Source: Fuerstiella marisgermanici (GTDB lineage Bacteria; Planctomycetota; Planctomycetia; Planctomycetales; Planctomycetaceae). Taken from it: 64,000 nt of DNA. The notes below the pieces were generated by a model that saw only the letters and a list, made by a program, of their open reading frames with translations, was not told the DNA's origin and made no database searches. Location: positions 6,729,001 to 6,793,000 of the forward strand of contig NZ_CP017641.1 in the NCBI RefSeq assembly GCF_001983935.1. The letters are read 5' to 3'. Below, piece after piece: positions 1-9,427 of the stretch. Positions within the stretch are counted from its first letter, which is position 1. Every line of letters begins with the position of its first letter. A program made the position numbers and the translations under genes.

Positions 1-1296
1 CGTGAGATAAAAGTCGGCCATTCGATTGACGTCTTCAACGGTGACTTTTTCCAGCCGATCGCGATACAAAAACAACAGCCGCCAATCGCCCTGAGCGGCC
101 CAGTCACTGAGTGCGATGGCCAGATCCTGGGAGTTTGCGAAACTCATTTCCCACTGCTTCTGAAGTTCCAGCCGGGCACGATCCACTTCTGCCTGAGTAA
201 TCGGCTTCTCGGTGACTCCTTCCGCCACGTCAATCATCTGCTGCAACAGCGATGTCGCATCGATCCCCTGAGCTGCTTCGGCCATGAAGAACATTACGCC
301 TGGATCATGCAGCGAAAACGAGCCACCGGAAACTTGAGCAGCCTGTCGCTTTTTGACCAGTGCCTCATACAGTCGTCCGGAAGGATTCGCAGCGATGACA
401 GTCGAAAGCGTGTCGACCGCCACAAAATCCGGATGAGCGCCGGCCGGAATGTGATACATCAGCCCCGCCATCGGTACTTCGCCGACGCGCCGCAACGTCA
501 CCAGGCGATCGCCGTCCTGAGCGGGTTCTTCTGTGTAGGTTTGGTTCAGTTCGCGTTCCGGCTTTGGAATGGCACCGAAGTATTTTTGAGCGAACTGCAA
601 CGCCATGGCGGGATCGAATTTGCCAGCCACAATCAGTATCGCGTTATCCGGCTGATAGAAACGTTTGTAGAACCGCTTGAGGTTGTCGACTGGCACGCGT
701 TCGATGTCGGCCTGGTTCCCGATCGTCGACTTGCCGTAATTGTGCCATTCGTAAGCGGCCGCAGTCATGCGCTGCCGCAGAATTCGCGAAGGGCTGTTTT
801 CGCCGCGTTCGAATTCATTGCGGACGACCGTCATTTCGGATTCCAGGTCTTCACCTTTGATAAAGCTGTTGACCATGCGGTCGGCTTCCAGGCGGATTGC
901 GAATTCCAGATTGTCATCGCTGGCGGGCATCGTTTCGTAGTAGTTGGTCCGGTCCAGCCATGTGGTTCCGTTAAACCTCGCACCGCGAGCGTTCAGGGCT
1001 TTGGGCACGTCGGGATGATCGGGTGTACCTTTGAAGACCATGTGCTCCAACAGGTGAGCCATCCCGGCTTCGCCGTAGCCTTCGTGACGAGAACCGACCA
1101 GCACCGTCAGGTTGACCGTGACCTTGGGCAGTGATTCGTCGGGGAACAACAGCACCTTGAGTCCGTTGTCGAGATGGTATTCAGAAATTCCTTCGACGGA
1201 TCGAAGTGGTTCGGGCATTTTTTCGTCCGCATTAGTCGGCAACATCGAAACCATGCCGATCAGCATGGTGGCCGTGATGAAAGTGAAACGATTCAT
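1..1296 (-). CDS. M16 (insulinase-type) zinc peptidase, C-terminus cut by window edge
   Basis: The minus-strand frame is open from an ATG at 1296 to the left edge (432 codons, no stop), so this is a 5' portion. After a hydrophobic N-terminal segment (residues 4-22, probable signal peptide) the inverted zinc motif HLLEH lies at residues 81-85, and the expected third ligand, Glu161, follows 75 residues later in RNEFERGE. This is the active-site arrangement of the M16 peptidase family, so a catalytic domain is present. An inactive second domain usually follows and part of it is seen. Likely a periplasmic metallopeptidase acting on peptides or small proteins; the substrate cannot be read. It lies downstream of the symporter gene on the same strand, separated by 229 bases. 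Confidence 0.9.
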   Translation of the reverse strand, partial: MNRFTFITATMLIGMVSMLPTNADEKMPEPLRSVEGISEYHLDNGLKVLLFPDESLPKVTVNLTVLVGSRHEGYGEAGMAHLLEHMVFKGTPDHPDVPKALNARGARFNGTTWLDRTNYYETMPASDDNLEFAIRLEADRMVNSFIKGEDLESEMTVVRNEFERGENSPSRILRQRMTAAAYEWHNYGKSTIGNQADIERVPVDNLKRFYKRFYQPDNAILIVAGKFDPAMALQFAQKYFGAIPKPERELNQTYTEEPAQDGDRLVTLRRVGEVPMAGLMYHIPAGAHPDFVAVDTLSTVIAANPSGRLYEALVKKRQAAQVSGGSFSLHDPGVMFFMAEAAQGIDATSLLQQMIDVAEGVTEKPITQAEVDRARLELQKQWEMSFANSQDLAIALSDWAAQGDWRLLFLYRDRLEKVTVEDVNRMADFYLT

Positions 1297-1525
1297 GGCG
1301 TGCATTCCGTTTGAAAGCAAATCGGGCGCGTGAGTGTCTCTGTGGGGCGTCGGCGGACCGCAGCAGCGATCAACCAACCGCAAATTCTAGCAGTTGTCGT
1401 CAGTGGGGGAATGGAGTGCTCGTTCGCTCGCTCGCCGAGACCAACACGAATTCTCAAGGACGTGGTGAGCATCTTGTCGCTCGTTTCTACTGAACTTGGC
1501 TCGCCCGGCAGCGGTGGTTGATCCA

Positions 1526-3217
1526 TTATTCGCCTGTACCAACGTCGACCGCTGGCGGATGTACGGCCTGAAATTCCGCTTTAATCTGCTCGCCATTAAT
1601 CGTACCGAACTCGCCAGCAAAGCCGATGTACATGATTGCAATCAACACAACGACTCCCACGCCGACAGGTTTTGCAAACCGCCACGGAGTGATGTCCACG
1701 TCTTCAGAATACTTCTGTACGTACGGTTCGGATCGCGGTGCAACCAGGCGAATCAGGTACATCAACGCAATCAGGAACACGAAGTTTAATGCCGCCACAT
1801 GCAGCCAGTGCAACGCCACGCCGCCGATGTGATTTCCGCTGTAGATTCCGAAGTAGGATTGAAACGCTATTCCCGCGACCAACGCCGCGTTAGCAGCAGC
1901 GGCCGGCGCGCGGCGACTGAAAAAGCCCATGAATACAATCCCCAGCAGTGGGATATTCAGCACGGCCGCGATGTTCTTCATCAAGTCGAACAGACCTTCT
2001 TTTTCGGCCAGCGGTGCCAGAAACAGGACTAAGCCGATGCTGACGGGGATGATCACAAGGGCACTGATCTTGCCGACGCGAACGGTTTCGACTTCCGTGG
2101 CATTGGGACGCAGCCAACCCTTGTACAGGTCTACGCTAAAGAGCGTGCTGCCACTGTTCAGGAAGCTATTGAAGGAACTCAGGATCGCCCCGAAGATTGT
2201 CGCGGCGAAAAAGCCGACGGCCCAGCTGGGCAGCGTCAGATTCACCAGGTAGCCGTAGGCCTGAGTCGGTCGTTCGGGCGGCGGCACGTCCATTTCTGAT
2301 GCGATGTGCCACGCGATAATCCCCGGTAGCACAAGGTATATCGGTCCGGCCAGCTTCATCACCGACGCGAACAGAACGCCTTTCTGTCCTTCGGCAAGAC
2401 TCTTCGAAGCCAGCGTCCGCTGCACGATTCCTTGGTTAGTACACCAGTAGTAAATCGTGATCAATGTCATCCCGGTGAACAGGGTGCTCCACGGAATATT
2501 GGAATTGTGGTCGCCCAGCGAAGACAACCGCTGAGGTTGTGACTCAGCCAGTACCGACAATCCGTCGATCGTACTTCCATCACCGATGTAGGCCAGACCC
2601 AGCACCGGAATCATCAGTCCGCCGATGACCAGTCCCACGCCGTTGACCGTGTCCGATACAGCGACAGCCTTTAAACCGCCGAGGACCGCGTAACAGCCGC
2701 CGACCGTTGCCAGCAACGTGCTTACCACGAGCAGGTTCACCCACCGAGTGTTGGTGCCGATCAGTTCCGGGACGCCAAAGACGTCGATCATAAATTCCGT
2801 GCCGGACAGCAGCACGAAGGGCAGTACATTCAGCACGATCGACGCCAGAAAAATCACGGAGGTCAGTGATCGAGTAGTGCTGTTGTAACGCAGCTCGAGA
2901 TATTCCGGGATCGTGGTGATGCCACTCTTAAGGTATCGCGGCAGGAAGATGATGGCCATGGCAACGATGGCCAGCGACGACCAAACTTCCCACGCCATCA
3001 CGATCATACCGTTTTCGTACGCGCCGCTGTTCAGGCCGACAAGCTGCTCGGTCGACAGGTTCGTCAGCAGCAGCGAACCGCCCACAACGAACCATGAGAG
3101 GCCTCGGCCCGCCAGAAAATATCCGGTCGACGTTTGCTGATCGTCGTTGTGAGTTCGCCACCAGGCAACGACGGCGACAAGGCATGTAAAGAACAGAAAG
3201 GACAGCGCTGTGGTCAT
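1526..3217 (-). CDS. SSS-family sodium:solute symporter (SGLT/YidK-like)
   Basis: The 563-residue product is almost wholly hydrophobic with about 13-14 membrane segments. It has the fold and length of the SLC5/SSS family: an N-terminal segment ending in YFLAGRGLSWFVVGGSLL, a following LSTEQLVGLNSGAY stretch, and an internal YYWCTNQGIVQRTLASKS. These are typical of the sugar-type branch (SGLT, YidK) rather than of proline symporters. It would import a sugar or related solute with sodium across the cytoplasmic membrane. The start is an ATG, and no earlier in-frame start looks better. There is no adjacent catabolic gene to name the substrate, so the specificity is open. Confidence 0.88.
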   Translation of the reverse strand: MTTALSFLFFTCLVAVVAWWRTHNDDQQTSTGYFLAGRGLSWFVVGGSLLLTNLSTEQLVGLNSGAYENGMIVMAWEVWSSLAIVAMAIIFLPRYLKSGITTIPEYLELRYNSTTRSLTSVIFLASIVLNVLPFVLLSGTEFMIDVFGVPELIGTNTRWVNLLVVSTLLATVGGCYAVLGGLKAVAVSDTVNGVGLVIGGLMIPVLGLAYIGDGSTIDGLSVLAESQPQRLSSLGDHNSNIPWSTLFTGMTLITIYYWCTNQGIVQRTLASKSLAEGQKGVLFASVMKLAGPIYLVLPGIIAWHIASEMDVPPPERPTQAYGYLVNLTLPSWAVGFFAATIFGAILSSFNSFLNSGSTLFSVDLYKGWLRPNATEVETVRVGKISALVIIPVSIGLVLFLAPLAEKEGLFDLMKNIAAVLNIPLLGIVFMGFFSRRAPAAAANAALVAGIAFQSYFGIYSGNHIGGVALHWLHVAALNFVFLIALMYLIRLVAPRSEPYVQKYSEDVDITPWRFAKPVGVGVVVLIAIMYIGFAGEFGTINGEQIKAEFQAVHPPAVDVGTGE

Positions 3218-3548
3218 ATTGGGGACGTCTCAATCTGCGAACGCGAAATCTGCGTTTGTTAAGGGTTTTTATAAACGGCCGCCATTCTGTGGAAATGGCC
3301 GGTCGATAACCAGCACTCCTGGTCTTTGTTGCCGGTATTTTTTGTGGAACCCGAGCATCGTGATTCAACGCATCACCGGAAGCGGTTTCACAGCGTTTTC
3401 GCTAACGAAAACAGTTTCTGCCGCGTATGATAGAGTCGTTAGTAACTGTCGGATCGCCCCTCAATCGACCAGTGCCGCCGAGGGTTGCGAACCCTAACCG
3501 CTTTGACGCCAACAGTTTGCGTGTCTTGTTGCAAGCCGGAATACGTTC
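3218..3548. other. Divergent intergenic region with two small hairpins
   Basis: This 331-base gap separates the minus-strand symporter from the plus-strand DUF3299 genes and must hold promoters for both. Two short perfect inverted repeats are visible: a 7-base stem around a CTAA loop at about 3395-3412 and a 6-base stem around GCG at about 3481-3495. A TATGAT-like box lies near 3425, but I see no matching -35, so I do not call a promoter. Confidence 0.4.
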
Positions 3549-4286
3549 ATGTCATCAACAATGCTCACCGACGATATCGCCAAAACAGAATTGAAAACTG
3601 AGAACTCAGCATGGGCAAAGCCGGCTGAGTTTGACGAATTTGATTATGTTCCCGTTTCGCCATGGGGGCCCGTGGCGATTGTGCTGGGGATTGCCAGCCT
3701 GACAGGCTTCACCAACAGCGTGTTTGGTCTGGTGATAGCTGCAATGGGCGTGGTGATTGGGATTTCGGCCGTATTTCGGGTGCGAGCTGCGGCCGGAGCG
3801 GCAAAAGGAACATGGATGGCCGTTGTGGGCACTCTTGCGTCGGTCCTGTGCCTGACGTTTGGGTCAATGAAGCTGGTCAATGCCTACGAAACGGAATGTC
3901 CTCCGGGATTTAAGCGAGTCAACTTTCCGAACGAAATTTCGGCTCATGAGTTCGTGTACTACGGTGGCCTTCGTCGGTTGCATCCGAAAGTTGCTCCGCT
4001 GATCGGCGAGAAAGTCTTTCTCAAGGGCTTCATGTGGCAGACTCAACGATCGGAAGGTCTGACTGAGTTCGTGTTTCTGAAAGACAATGGGGAATGCTGT
4101 TTCGGTGGCGATCCCAAGCCATACGACATGATGGTGGTAAAAATGGTCGATGGCCAAACCACCGACGCCTACACTGGAATGGTGGCTGTGGCCGGAGTGC
4201 TGAACGCAAATGTGCGTGCAGCGGAAGGTGAGCCGGTTTACACAGTCGACGCCACGATGGTCGAAGAAGCTCGCACGTCGTTTTAA
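3549..4286 (+). CDS. Membrane protein with C-terminal DUF3299-like domain
   Basis: The 245-residue protein has an acidic N-terminus, three membrane segments (about residues 40-58, 58-77 and 88-107), then a soluble domain from about 150 to 240. The domain contains GFMWQT, then [16 protein letters not shown] with paired Cys183-Cys184, and a YDMMVV strand. I recognise this pattern as DUF3299, a small beta domain whose biochemical role is not established. The next gene encodes a second copy of the same domain on a lipoprotein, only 25 bases on, so the two probably act together at the cell envelope. The N-terminal membrane part resembles DUF4190-type proteins. Confidence 0.75.
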   Translation: MSSTMLTDDIAKTELKTENSAWAKPAEFDEFDYVPVSPWGPVAIVLGIASLTGFTNSVFGLVIAAMGVVIGISAVFRVRAAAGAAKGTWMAVVGTLASVLCLTFGSMKLVNAYETECPPGFKRVNFPNEISAHEFVYYGGLRRLHPKVAPLIGEKVFLKGFMWQTQRSEGLTEFVFLKDNGECCFGGDPKPYDMMVVKMVDGQTTDAYTGMVAVAGVLNANVRAAEGEPVYTVDATMVEEARTSF

Positions 4287-4311
4287 CCTGTTTCAATTGG
4301 AGACGCTGAGA

Positions 4312-5265
4312 ATGGATTTCGGCCTGCTCAGAAAATTCACACTTGCCGCATTCCCAGCGATCACAGCGGTGCTGCTGGCCGGGTGTTCTTCGTCCGAAGG
4401 GTTCGTTGACTATGCGGACATTCCAGCGCCCTCGCCAACTGAAAACGACAAAAGCGAACCGGTGGCCCCCGAGCCCGTCATAGGCGCTGAAACGGCTGAG
4501 ACTAATACGGCTGACGCTGAAACGCCAGGTGCCGTTGCTGAACCAGAAGGCTCTGGCGATGAGGCAACGGAAGCCGTGTCGGACGCAAAGCCGAAATCGC
4601 CAACGCCGATGGCTGATTCGAATGCCGTTGTCGCCGTCTCAAAGACAGCACCCGGTGACGAGCAACCGGAGGTCGCGACTGAGGCCGACGATCAGCCGAA
4701 ACCGACAGCGGTCGCGCGAGACACGGCCAGTCCTGATCCGGCAGCGATGAGCGATTCCACAAAGACGGTAGTCGCCGACGCAACCGACGCTGGTAAAGCA
4801 GCGGAGGAATCGTCATCGGAGCCACGTGAGATCAAGCTCCTGATCCCGGAAAAGCGATTTCGTCCAGAAGGCGATTCCAAAGCGCTTCGGCTGTCGTACG
4901 ACGACATCGATCTGCTGAAGGTCCTGAATATGGAACCCGTTCCGCCAGACGCGGTCGACCATTTCCCGCAATGGTTAAAGGACCTGGACGGAAAACGTGT
5001 GCGGCTGCGAGGCTTCATGTATCCCACATTTGTCGCGTCCGGGATCACTCAGTTCGGTCTGGCTCGCGACAACGGCATCTGTTGTTTTGTCAAGCAGCCA
5101 AAGATCTACGACATGTTTTACGTGTTGCTGGCGGATGGCGAGACGACGGATTACATTGAAAACAAGCCCTTCGATGTCGAGGGCATATTTAGAATTGTGC
5201 CGGAAGTCGAAGACGGTGAGTTGTACGAACTCTACAGAGTCGAAGACGCAATCGTTCTGAAGTAA
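4312..5265 (+). CDS. Lipoprotein with DUF3299-like domain
   Basis: I start at the ATG at 4312 rather than the longer in-frame option at 4210. It follows a GGAG at 4299-4302 and gives a clean lipoprotein leader ending AVLLAGC, with the lipid-attached Cys at residue 25. A long Glu/Ala/Pro/Thr-rich linker (about residues 28-180) leads to the DUF3299-like domain (about 200-317) with GFMYPT and [11 protein letters not shown], again with a Cys-Cys pair. The 317-residue product is therefore a tethered partner of the preceding membrane protein. Codon composition in the linker is repetitive, which is normal for such spacers. Function unknown. Confidence 0.8.
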   Translation: MDFGLLRKFTLAAFPAITAVLLAGCSSSEGFVDYADIPAPSPTENDKSEPVAPEPVIGAETAETNTADAETPGAVAEPEGSGDEATEAVSDAKPKSPTPMADSNAVVAVSKTAPGDEQPEVATEADDQPKPTAVARDTASPDPAAMSDSTKTVVADATDAGKAAEESSSEPREIKLLIPEKRFRPEGDSKALRLSYDDIDLLKVLNMEPVPPDAVDHFPQWLKDLDGKRVRLRGFMYPTFVASGITQFGLARDNGICCFVKQPKIYDMFYVLLADGETTDYIENKPFDVEGIFRIVPEVEDGELYELYRVEDAIVLK

Positions 5266-5271
5266 GTGACC

Positions 5272-6474
5272 ATGAAAAATATCTGCTACTCATTGCTGGC
5301 CGCGCTTTCGATAAGCCTCGCGTCTGCAGCGGCCAACGCCGCGTTTTGTCCATTTTGTGATGCTCCGTCGCTGACGCTCGCAGAACAAATTGACCAGTCC
5401 GGGCACCTGGTCCTGGGCCAGTGGGTAGGCGGTGAGAAAGCGACCGATGACTCGGCGGGTTCGGCGAAGTTCAAGATCGTTGAAGTCGCGAAGACGAAGG
5501 GAGACGTCTTCAAAGTTGATCAGGAGATCGAACTGCCTCAGTACATCGCGGGCAAAGAAGATGGCCTGTACCTGTTGATGGGGCCGGATACAAAACTGAT
5601 CGATTGGCACGCACCGACGGAAGTGACAAAGGAAGCTTGGAAGTACGTCGCTGAGATGCCGCCGCCTGTCACCGACCAGAAGGAACAAATCGAACGATTG
5701 GCCTACTTTCTGGATTTTCTGGAGCACCCGGAGCTAACAGTTTCCAACGATGCTTACGGCGAATTTGCAGCCGCTCCTTATGAAGTCATCGCGCCGTTGG
5801 CCGATCGCATGCCACGCGAGAAACTTCGCAAGTGGGTCTCAGATCCCGAGACGCCTGTGACTCGAATGGGGCTGTACGGTTTGCTGCTGGGATTGTGCGG
5901 CAAAGATGAAGACGCAGAAGCGATGAAGCACAAAATTCTGCATCCCGATTCTGACTTCCGGCTCGGTATTGAAGGCGCCATGTCCGGCTACCTGATCATC
6001 ACCGGCGAAGATGGTCTGAAGGTCCTCGAAGACAGCAAGATGAAAGCGAAGACCTACACGGACAAGGACGGCAAAGAAGAAAAGCTGCCATTCAGTGAGA
6101 CGTACGCTACCATGCAAACGCTCCGCTTTATGTGGACGTATGAGCCCGATCGAATTCCCAAAGACCGCCTCAAGCAGTCAATGCGAACTCTGCTCGAACG
6201 TCCGGAACTGGCTGACCTTGTTATCGCCGACTTGGCTCGCTGGAAGGACTGGGGCGTGCAGGAGCAGTTAATGGCGATGTACGACGACGAAGAGTTTGAT
6301 ATCCCGTCGATTAAGCGAGCCATCATCCGGTACATGTATTACTGCAGCGAAGACAAAGACAAGGAAGCCGAAGTCGTTCCCGAATACGCCGTTGCTGCAG
6401 CCGAACACCTCAAGGCTTTGGAGGCAAAAGATCCGAAGACCGTTCGCAACGCCAAGCGGTTCCTGATTCGGTAA
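5272..6474 (+). CDS. Exported protein, unrecognised, with N-terminal CPFC motif
   Basis: The ATG at 5272 lies 6 bases after the stop of the lipoprotein gene; a GTG two codons earlier is possible. The 400-residue product has a signal peptide (about residues 1-22, ending ANA) directly followed by AFCPFCD, a CxxC pair at Cys26 and Cys29. A beta-rich region (about 30-110) resembles an OB-like or NTR-like module, and the remainder (about 130-400) is helical and may form HEAT-like repeats. Spacing puts it in one transcript with the two DUF3299 genes. The CxxC could bind a metal or haem or be redox active, but neither can be shown here. Confidence 0.65.
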   Translation: MKNICYSLLAALSISLASAAANAAFCPFCDAPSLTLAEQIDQSGHLVLGQWVGGEKATDDSAGSAKFKIVEVAKTKGDVFKVDQEIELPQYIAGKEDGLYLLMGPDTKLIDWHAPTEVTKEAWKYVAEMPPPVTDQKEQIERLAYFLDFLEHPELTVSNDAYGEFAAAPYEVIAPLADRMPREKLRKWVSDPETPVTRMGLYGLLLGLCGKDEDAEAMKHKILHPDSDFRLGIEGAMSGYLIITGEDGLKVLEDSKMKAKTYTDKDGKEEKLPFSETYATMQTLRFMWTYEPDRIPKDRLKQSMRTLLERPELADLVIADLARWKDWGVQEQLMAMYDDEEFDIPSIKRAIIRYMYYCSEDKDKEAEVVPEYAVAAAEHLKALEAKDPKTVRNAKRFLIR

Positions 6475-6544
6475 TACGCCTCCTTTCATGCACCGACGAA
6501 TTGTGGATGTGAATCCACAGGTTTGCTTTACTCAAGACCCACAC

Positions 6545-6573
6545 CGCCACCAGGTTGATCCAGGTGGCGTTTT
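6545..6573 (+). terminator. Rho-independent terminator after the DUF3299 trio
   Basis: A 7-base stem CGCCACC/GGTGGCG, extended by two pairs past an A-A mismatch, closes on a TTGAT loop and is followed by TTTT and GCTTT. It ends only about 20 bases before the start of the next gene, so it could also act as a leader attenuator for that gene. Confidence 0.6.
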
Positions 6574-6590
6574 GCTTTGGAGACTCAGCC

Positions 6591-7925
6591 ATGTGGAACA
6601 GCAAGTTGCTTCTCGGCAGTTGGCTAATTTCAACCGTCGCAATCTTTTCCAGCAACGCACAGGCCCAACTGCCTTCGGACGCTTCCGCGAATTGGCACCA
6701 TTGGCGTGGCCCAACGGCCGACGGTCGTGCGGCTGACGACGCCAAGCCGCCAGTCCGCTGGAGTGCGACGGAGAACGTAAAATGGACGGCTGCGATTCCG
6801 GGGCAGGGCACGTCCACGCCGATTGTGTGGGAAGATCAAATCTTCGTGCTTTCAGCGGAGCCGACTAACAAAAAAGCAGAGCAGGCACCGAAGAAGCACG
6901 AACGTTCGAAGACACAGCCGCCGGAAGTTTACTACCGCTTTATCGTGTCCAGTTTCAATCGTGAAACCGGCGACCTGGTCTGGCAACACGTGGCCGTGGA
7001 AGAAGTTCCGCACGAAGGTCACCACCCCACTCATACGTATGCAGGGGCGTCACCGACCACCGATGGTCAGCGGCTGTATGTGTCATTCGGCTCACGCGGC
7101 ATCTTCTGCTATTCGTTGGACGGGAACCTGATCTGGAAAACCGATCTCGGCGACATGACGACTCGCTACGGCTGGGGTGAAGCTGTTACGCCGGTGGTGT
7201 ACGGCGATTCGCTGATCGTTAATTGGGACCAGGAACAAGGTTCCTTCATCACGTGCCTGGACCCCGCCACCGGCAACGCGAAATGGAAGACTGATCGACC
7301 GGGTGAAGTGACATCATGGAATACGCCGCTGGTCACGAAAATAGATGGCCGCGGGATCGTGGTCGCCAACGGAACTGGCCGAGTTCGCGCGTACGACCTG
7401 AGCAGTGGTGATGAAATCTGGAATTGCGGCGGGCAGACGGTTAACGCGATTCCATCGCCCGTGCGACACGACGATTTCGTGGTTGCGATGAGCGGCTATC
7501 GGGGCGCCGCCGCATTTGCGATTCCGCTGGCTTCCCGCGGTGACGTCGCTGCAGCAGAAGCGTGGCGATGGAAGTATTCGAAAGGTACGCCGTATGTGCC
7601 TTCACCGGTGATCAGCGGCAACCGAATCTTCTACACCGGCGGCAATCGAGACATCCTGACGACGTTGAATGTCAACACGGGCGAACCAATCGGCGAACCC
7701 AGACGTCTGACGGGGCTTGGCAACGCGTATGCCTCGCCAGTTGCGGCCAACGGGCATCTGTACTTTCTCGGCCGCGATGGTGCCTGCGTGGTGCTGAAGG
7801 ATGACGAATCTCTGGCCGCCGTTGCAGTCAACCGCCTGAACGACGCGACCGACGCATCACCAGTTGCCGTTGGCGACCAGTTGTTTTTACGCAGCTGGAC
7901 CAAGCTGTACTGCGTGCAGCGTTAA
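6591..7925 (+). CDS. PQQ-repeat beta-propeller protein, exported
   Basis: The ATG at 6591 is preceded by GGAG about 9 bases upstream; the longer TTG frame from 6555 would begin inside a terminator hairpin. The 444-residue protein has a signal peptide (about residues 1-25, ending AQA), then WHHWRGPTADG, the usual opening of planctomycete PQQ-type propellers. Repeats of the type vYawDlasGdeiW occur throughout (for example IVVANGTGRVRAYDLSSGDE). It is probably a periplasmic WD/PQQ-like propeller of the BamB/quinoprotein-like group. No PQQ-binding catalytic residues are evident, so a scaffold role is as likely as an enzymatic one. Confidence 0.82.
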   Translation: MWNSKLLLGSWLISTVAIFSSNAQAQLPSDASANWHHWRGPTADGRAADDAKPPVRWSATENVKWTAAIPGQGTSTPIVWEDQIFVLSAEPTNKKAEQAPKKHERSKTQPPEVYYRFIVSSFNRETGDLVWQHVAVEEVPHEGHHPTHTYAGASPTTDGQRLYVSFGSRGIFCYSLDGNLIWKTDLGDMTTRYGWGEAVTPVVYGDSLIVNWDQEQGSFITCLDPATGNAKWKTDRPGEVTSWNTPLVTKIDGRGIVVANGTGRVRAYDLSSGDEIWNCGGQTVNAIPSPVRHDDFVVAMSGYRGAAAFAIPLASRGDVAAAEAWRWKYSKGTPYVPSPVISGNRIFYTGGNRDILTTLNVNTGEPIGEPRRLTGLGNAYASPVAANGHLYFLGRDGACVVLKDDESLAAVAVNRLNDATDASPVAVGDQLFLRSWTKLYCVQR

Positions 7926-9118
7926 GCGTTTTTGTAGGCGTGAACCCGGCGGCCCACGATGGCTCGCGCGATGCCAACCAGAAACGCAGTGTTCGCCAGC
8001 ACGAAACTGAACGCGACGCCGGTGTACGGAATCCGTCGCCCCGTCGCCGCCGCCAGCCAGCCAAGAGCCGCCATGCCGAACAAGGCCAGATAAGGTGCCG
8101 CCGCTGCAAATGAGAAGGCGGTAGGTACCGTGATCAACAGCCAAGTGGACGAACACAGGGCGACCAATAAGAACACGGGCGAAAGCCAACGCATCAGCTT
8201 GTGTGACCACAATGCCAGTGCGTACCACGGATGCCGTAGTGGATTCAGCAAAGCCGGGCGAGACCACGTCCCCTGCCAGTTTCGCAGCGTTTGTCGAATA
8301 CGACGTCGCAGCGTGATGCCGCTGCCTTCTTCAAATTCGTCAAATGCTTTGGCGTCCGGTTCGTGCACGACCAGGTAGCCCTGCTGCACGACGTCCAGCG
8401 GAACGATACAGTCTTCACCGATCGACGGATCCATTGTCTGTAGCAACTCACGCCGCACGGCAAAACTGGCACCAGCGACGACAGCCAGCCAACCCAGTTG
8501 AGATTCGAGGTGCCGAACTGTCATTTCGTAGTTCCAGTAGAACCCCTGACTGGTTGTGTTCGCATCGTTAGGGTTCGCCGCGTACAGCAGGCGACCATCG
8601 ACAGCCCCAACGTTCGGATCACGAAACCGGTCTGCGATTCGCTGAAGAAAGTCGGAATCGAAAACGATGTCCGCATCGGTGAACACGACGATGTCCGACG
8701 TCACCTGTTTTAAGGCTTCGTTTTGAGTTCCCGTTTTGCCTAGTCCGGGAGATTCGAACAGGCTTACGCGATCGTCATCGAAATTGCGCACGATAGAACT
8801 GGTGCCGTCAGTTGAACCATCAGATGCGATCAGGACCTTCAGCCGATCGGCCGGATACTGACTTTCCAGAAGGTTGTGAATCCGCTTCGAAATCACTTCC
8901 TCTTCGTTGTGGACAGTTAACAGGACGGTCAGTTCGGGTTGCTCGTGTTCCGTTCTTGAGTCGGTTCCGAATGCTGTTTTGTCACGCCGCGCCGTTTTAC
9001 TGTGGCTGCGAGAACGGAACATTTTTTGCAATGCAACGGCCAGTCGCAAAAAGCGGCCGTATCCGTCATATATCCAGTACAGGGCTGCTGTTGACGCAGC
9101 GAGGGCAATCCATGCCAT
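7922..9118 (-). CDS. Membrane-anchored GT2 glycosyltransferase
   Basis: The 398-residue product has an N-terminal membrane anchor (about residues 1-17), a GT-A domain (about 62-285) and three or four C-terminal membrane segments (about 295-390). The processive-type GT2 motifs are present: Asp100 in ASDGSTDGT, DAD at 148-150, ED at 235-236, and an RQTLRNW element at 275-281 in place of the usual QxxRW. This suits a poly-beta-glycan or glycolipid synthase such as the IcaA/hyaluronan synthase-like group. Its 3' end overlaps that of the propeller gene by 4 bases, so the two genes converge. The sugar donor cannot be inferred. Confidence 0.85.
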   Translation of the reverse strand: MAWIALAASTAALYWIYDGYGRFLRLAVALQKMFRSRSHSKTARRDKTAFGTDSRTEHEQPELTVLLTVHNEEEVISKRIHNLLESQYPADRLKVLIASDGSTDGTSSIVRNFDDDRVSLFESPGLGKTGTQNEALKQVTSDIVVFTDADIVFDSDFLQRIADRFRDPNVGAVDGRLLYAANPNDANTTSQGFYWNYEMTVRHLESQLGWLAVVAGASFAVRRELLQTMDPSIGEDCIVPLDVVQQGYLVVHEPDAKAFDEFEEGSGITLRRRIRQTLRNWQGTWSRPALLNPLRHPWYALALWSHKLMRWLSPVFLLVALCSSTWLLITVPTAFSFAAAAPYLALFGMAALGWLAAATGRRIPYTGVAFSFVLANTAFLVGIARAIVGRRVHAYKNA

Positions 9119-9427
9119 GAGTCGATTCCTTCGACGACGATCTTTGAGCGGACCAGGGGCCGGTGCTTTCTAAACGAAGCCTTGAATTAGACCAAGAGAA
9201 ATATGCCGCAGCCGCGACTTGGAAAGAATAGGTAGCTATGGATGTATGGCGAGAGTTGTGCAGTCTCAAGCCGTCTTGAGCGGTCACTTGCCATGCGAAC
9301 GCGAGAATTACCTGCGAATGTACGCCTCAAATGAAACTCTATAGCCGACGAGACAGTCTTTGCGTAAGCTGAAGTGAGAGCCCGCTTTGCATCGAACAGC
9401 GGGATCTGGCCTCGGACGAATGCCGCC
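9119..9427. other. Divergent intergenic region
   Basis: This 309-base gap lies between the start of the GT2 gene (minus) and the start of an exported protein gene (plus). It holds a perfect 6-base hairpin, CTCAAG/CTTGAG with a CCGT loop, at about 9265-9280. I see no RNA gene and no convincing coding frame. Confidence 0.35.

Noticed and set aside
307-1134. Plus-strand open frame of 275 residues
   Set aside because: It lies opposite the M16 peptidase, which has an intact zinc motif and signal peptide; the plus frame has no domain and is antisense shadow.
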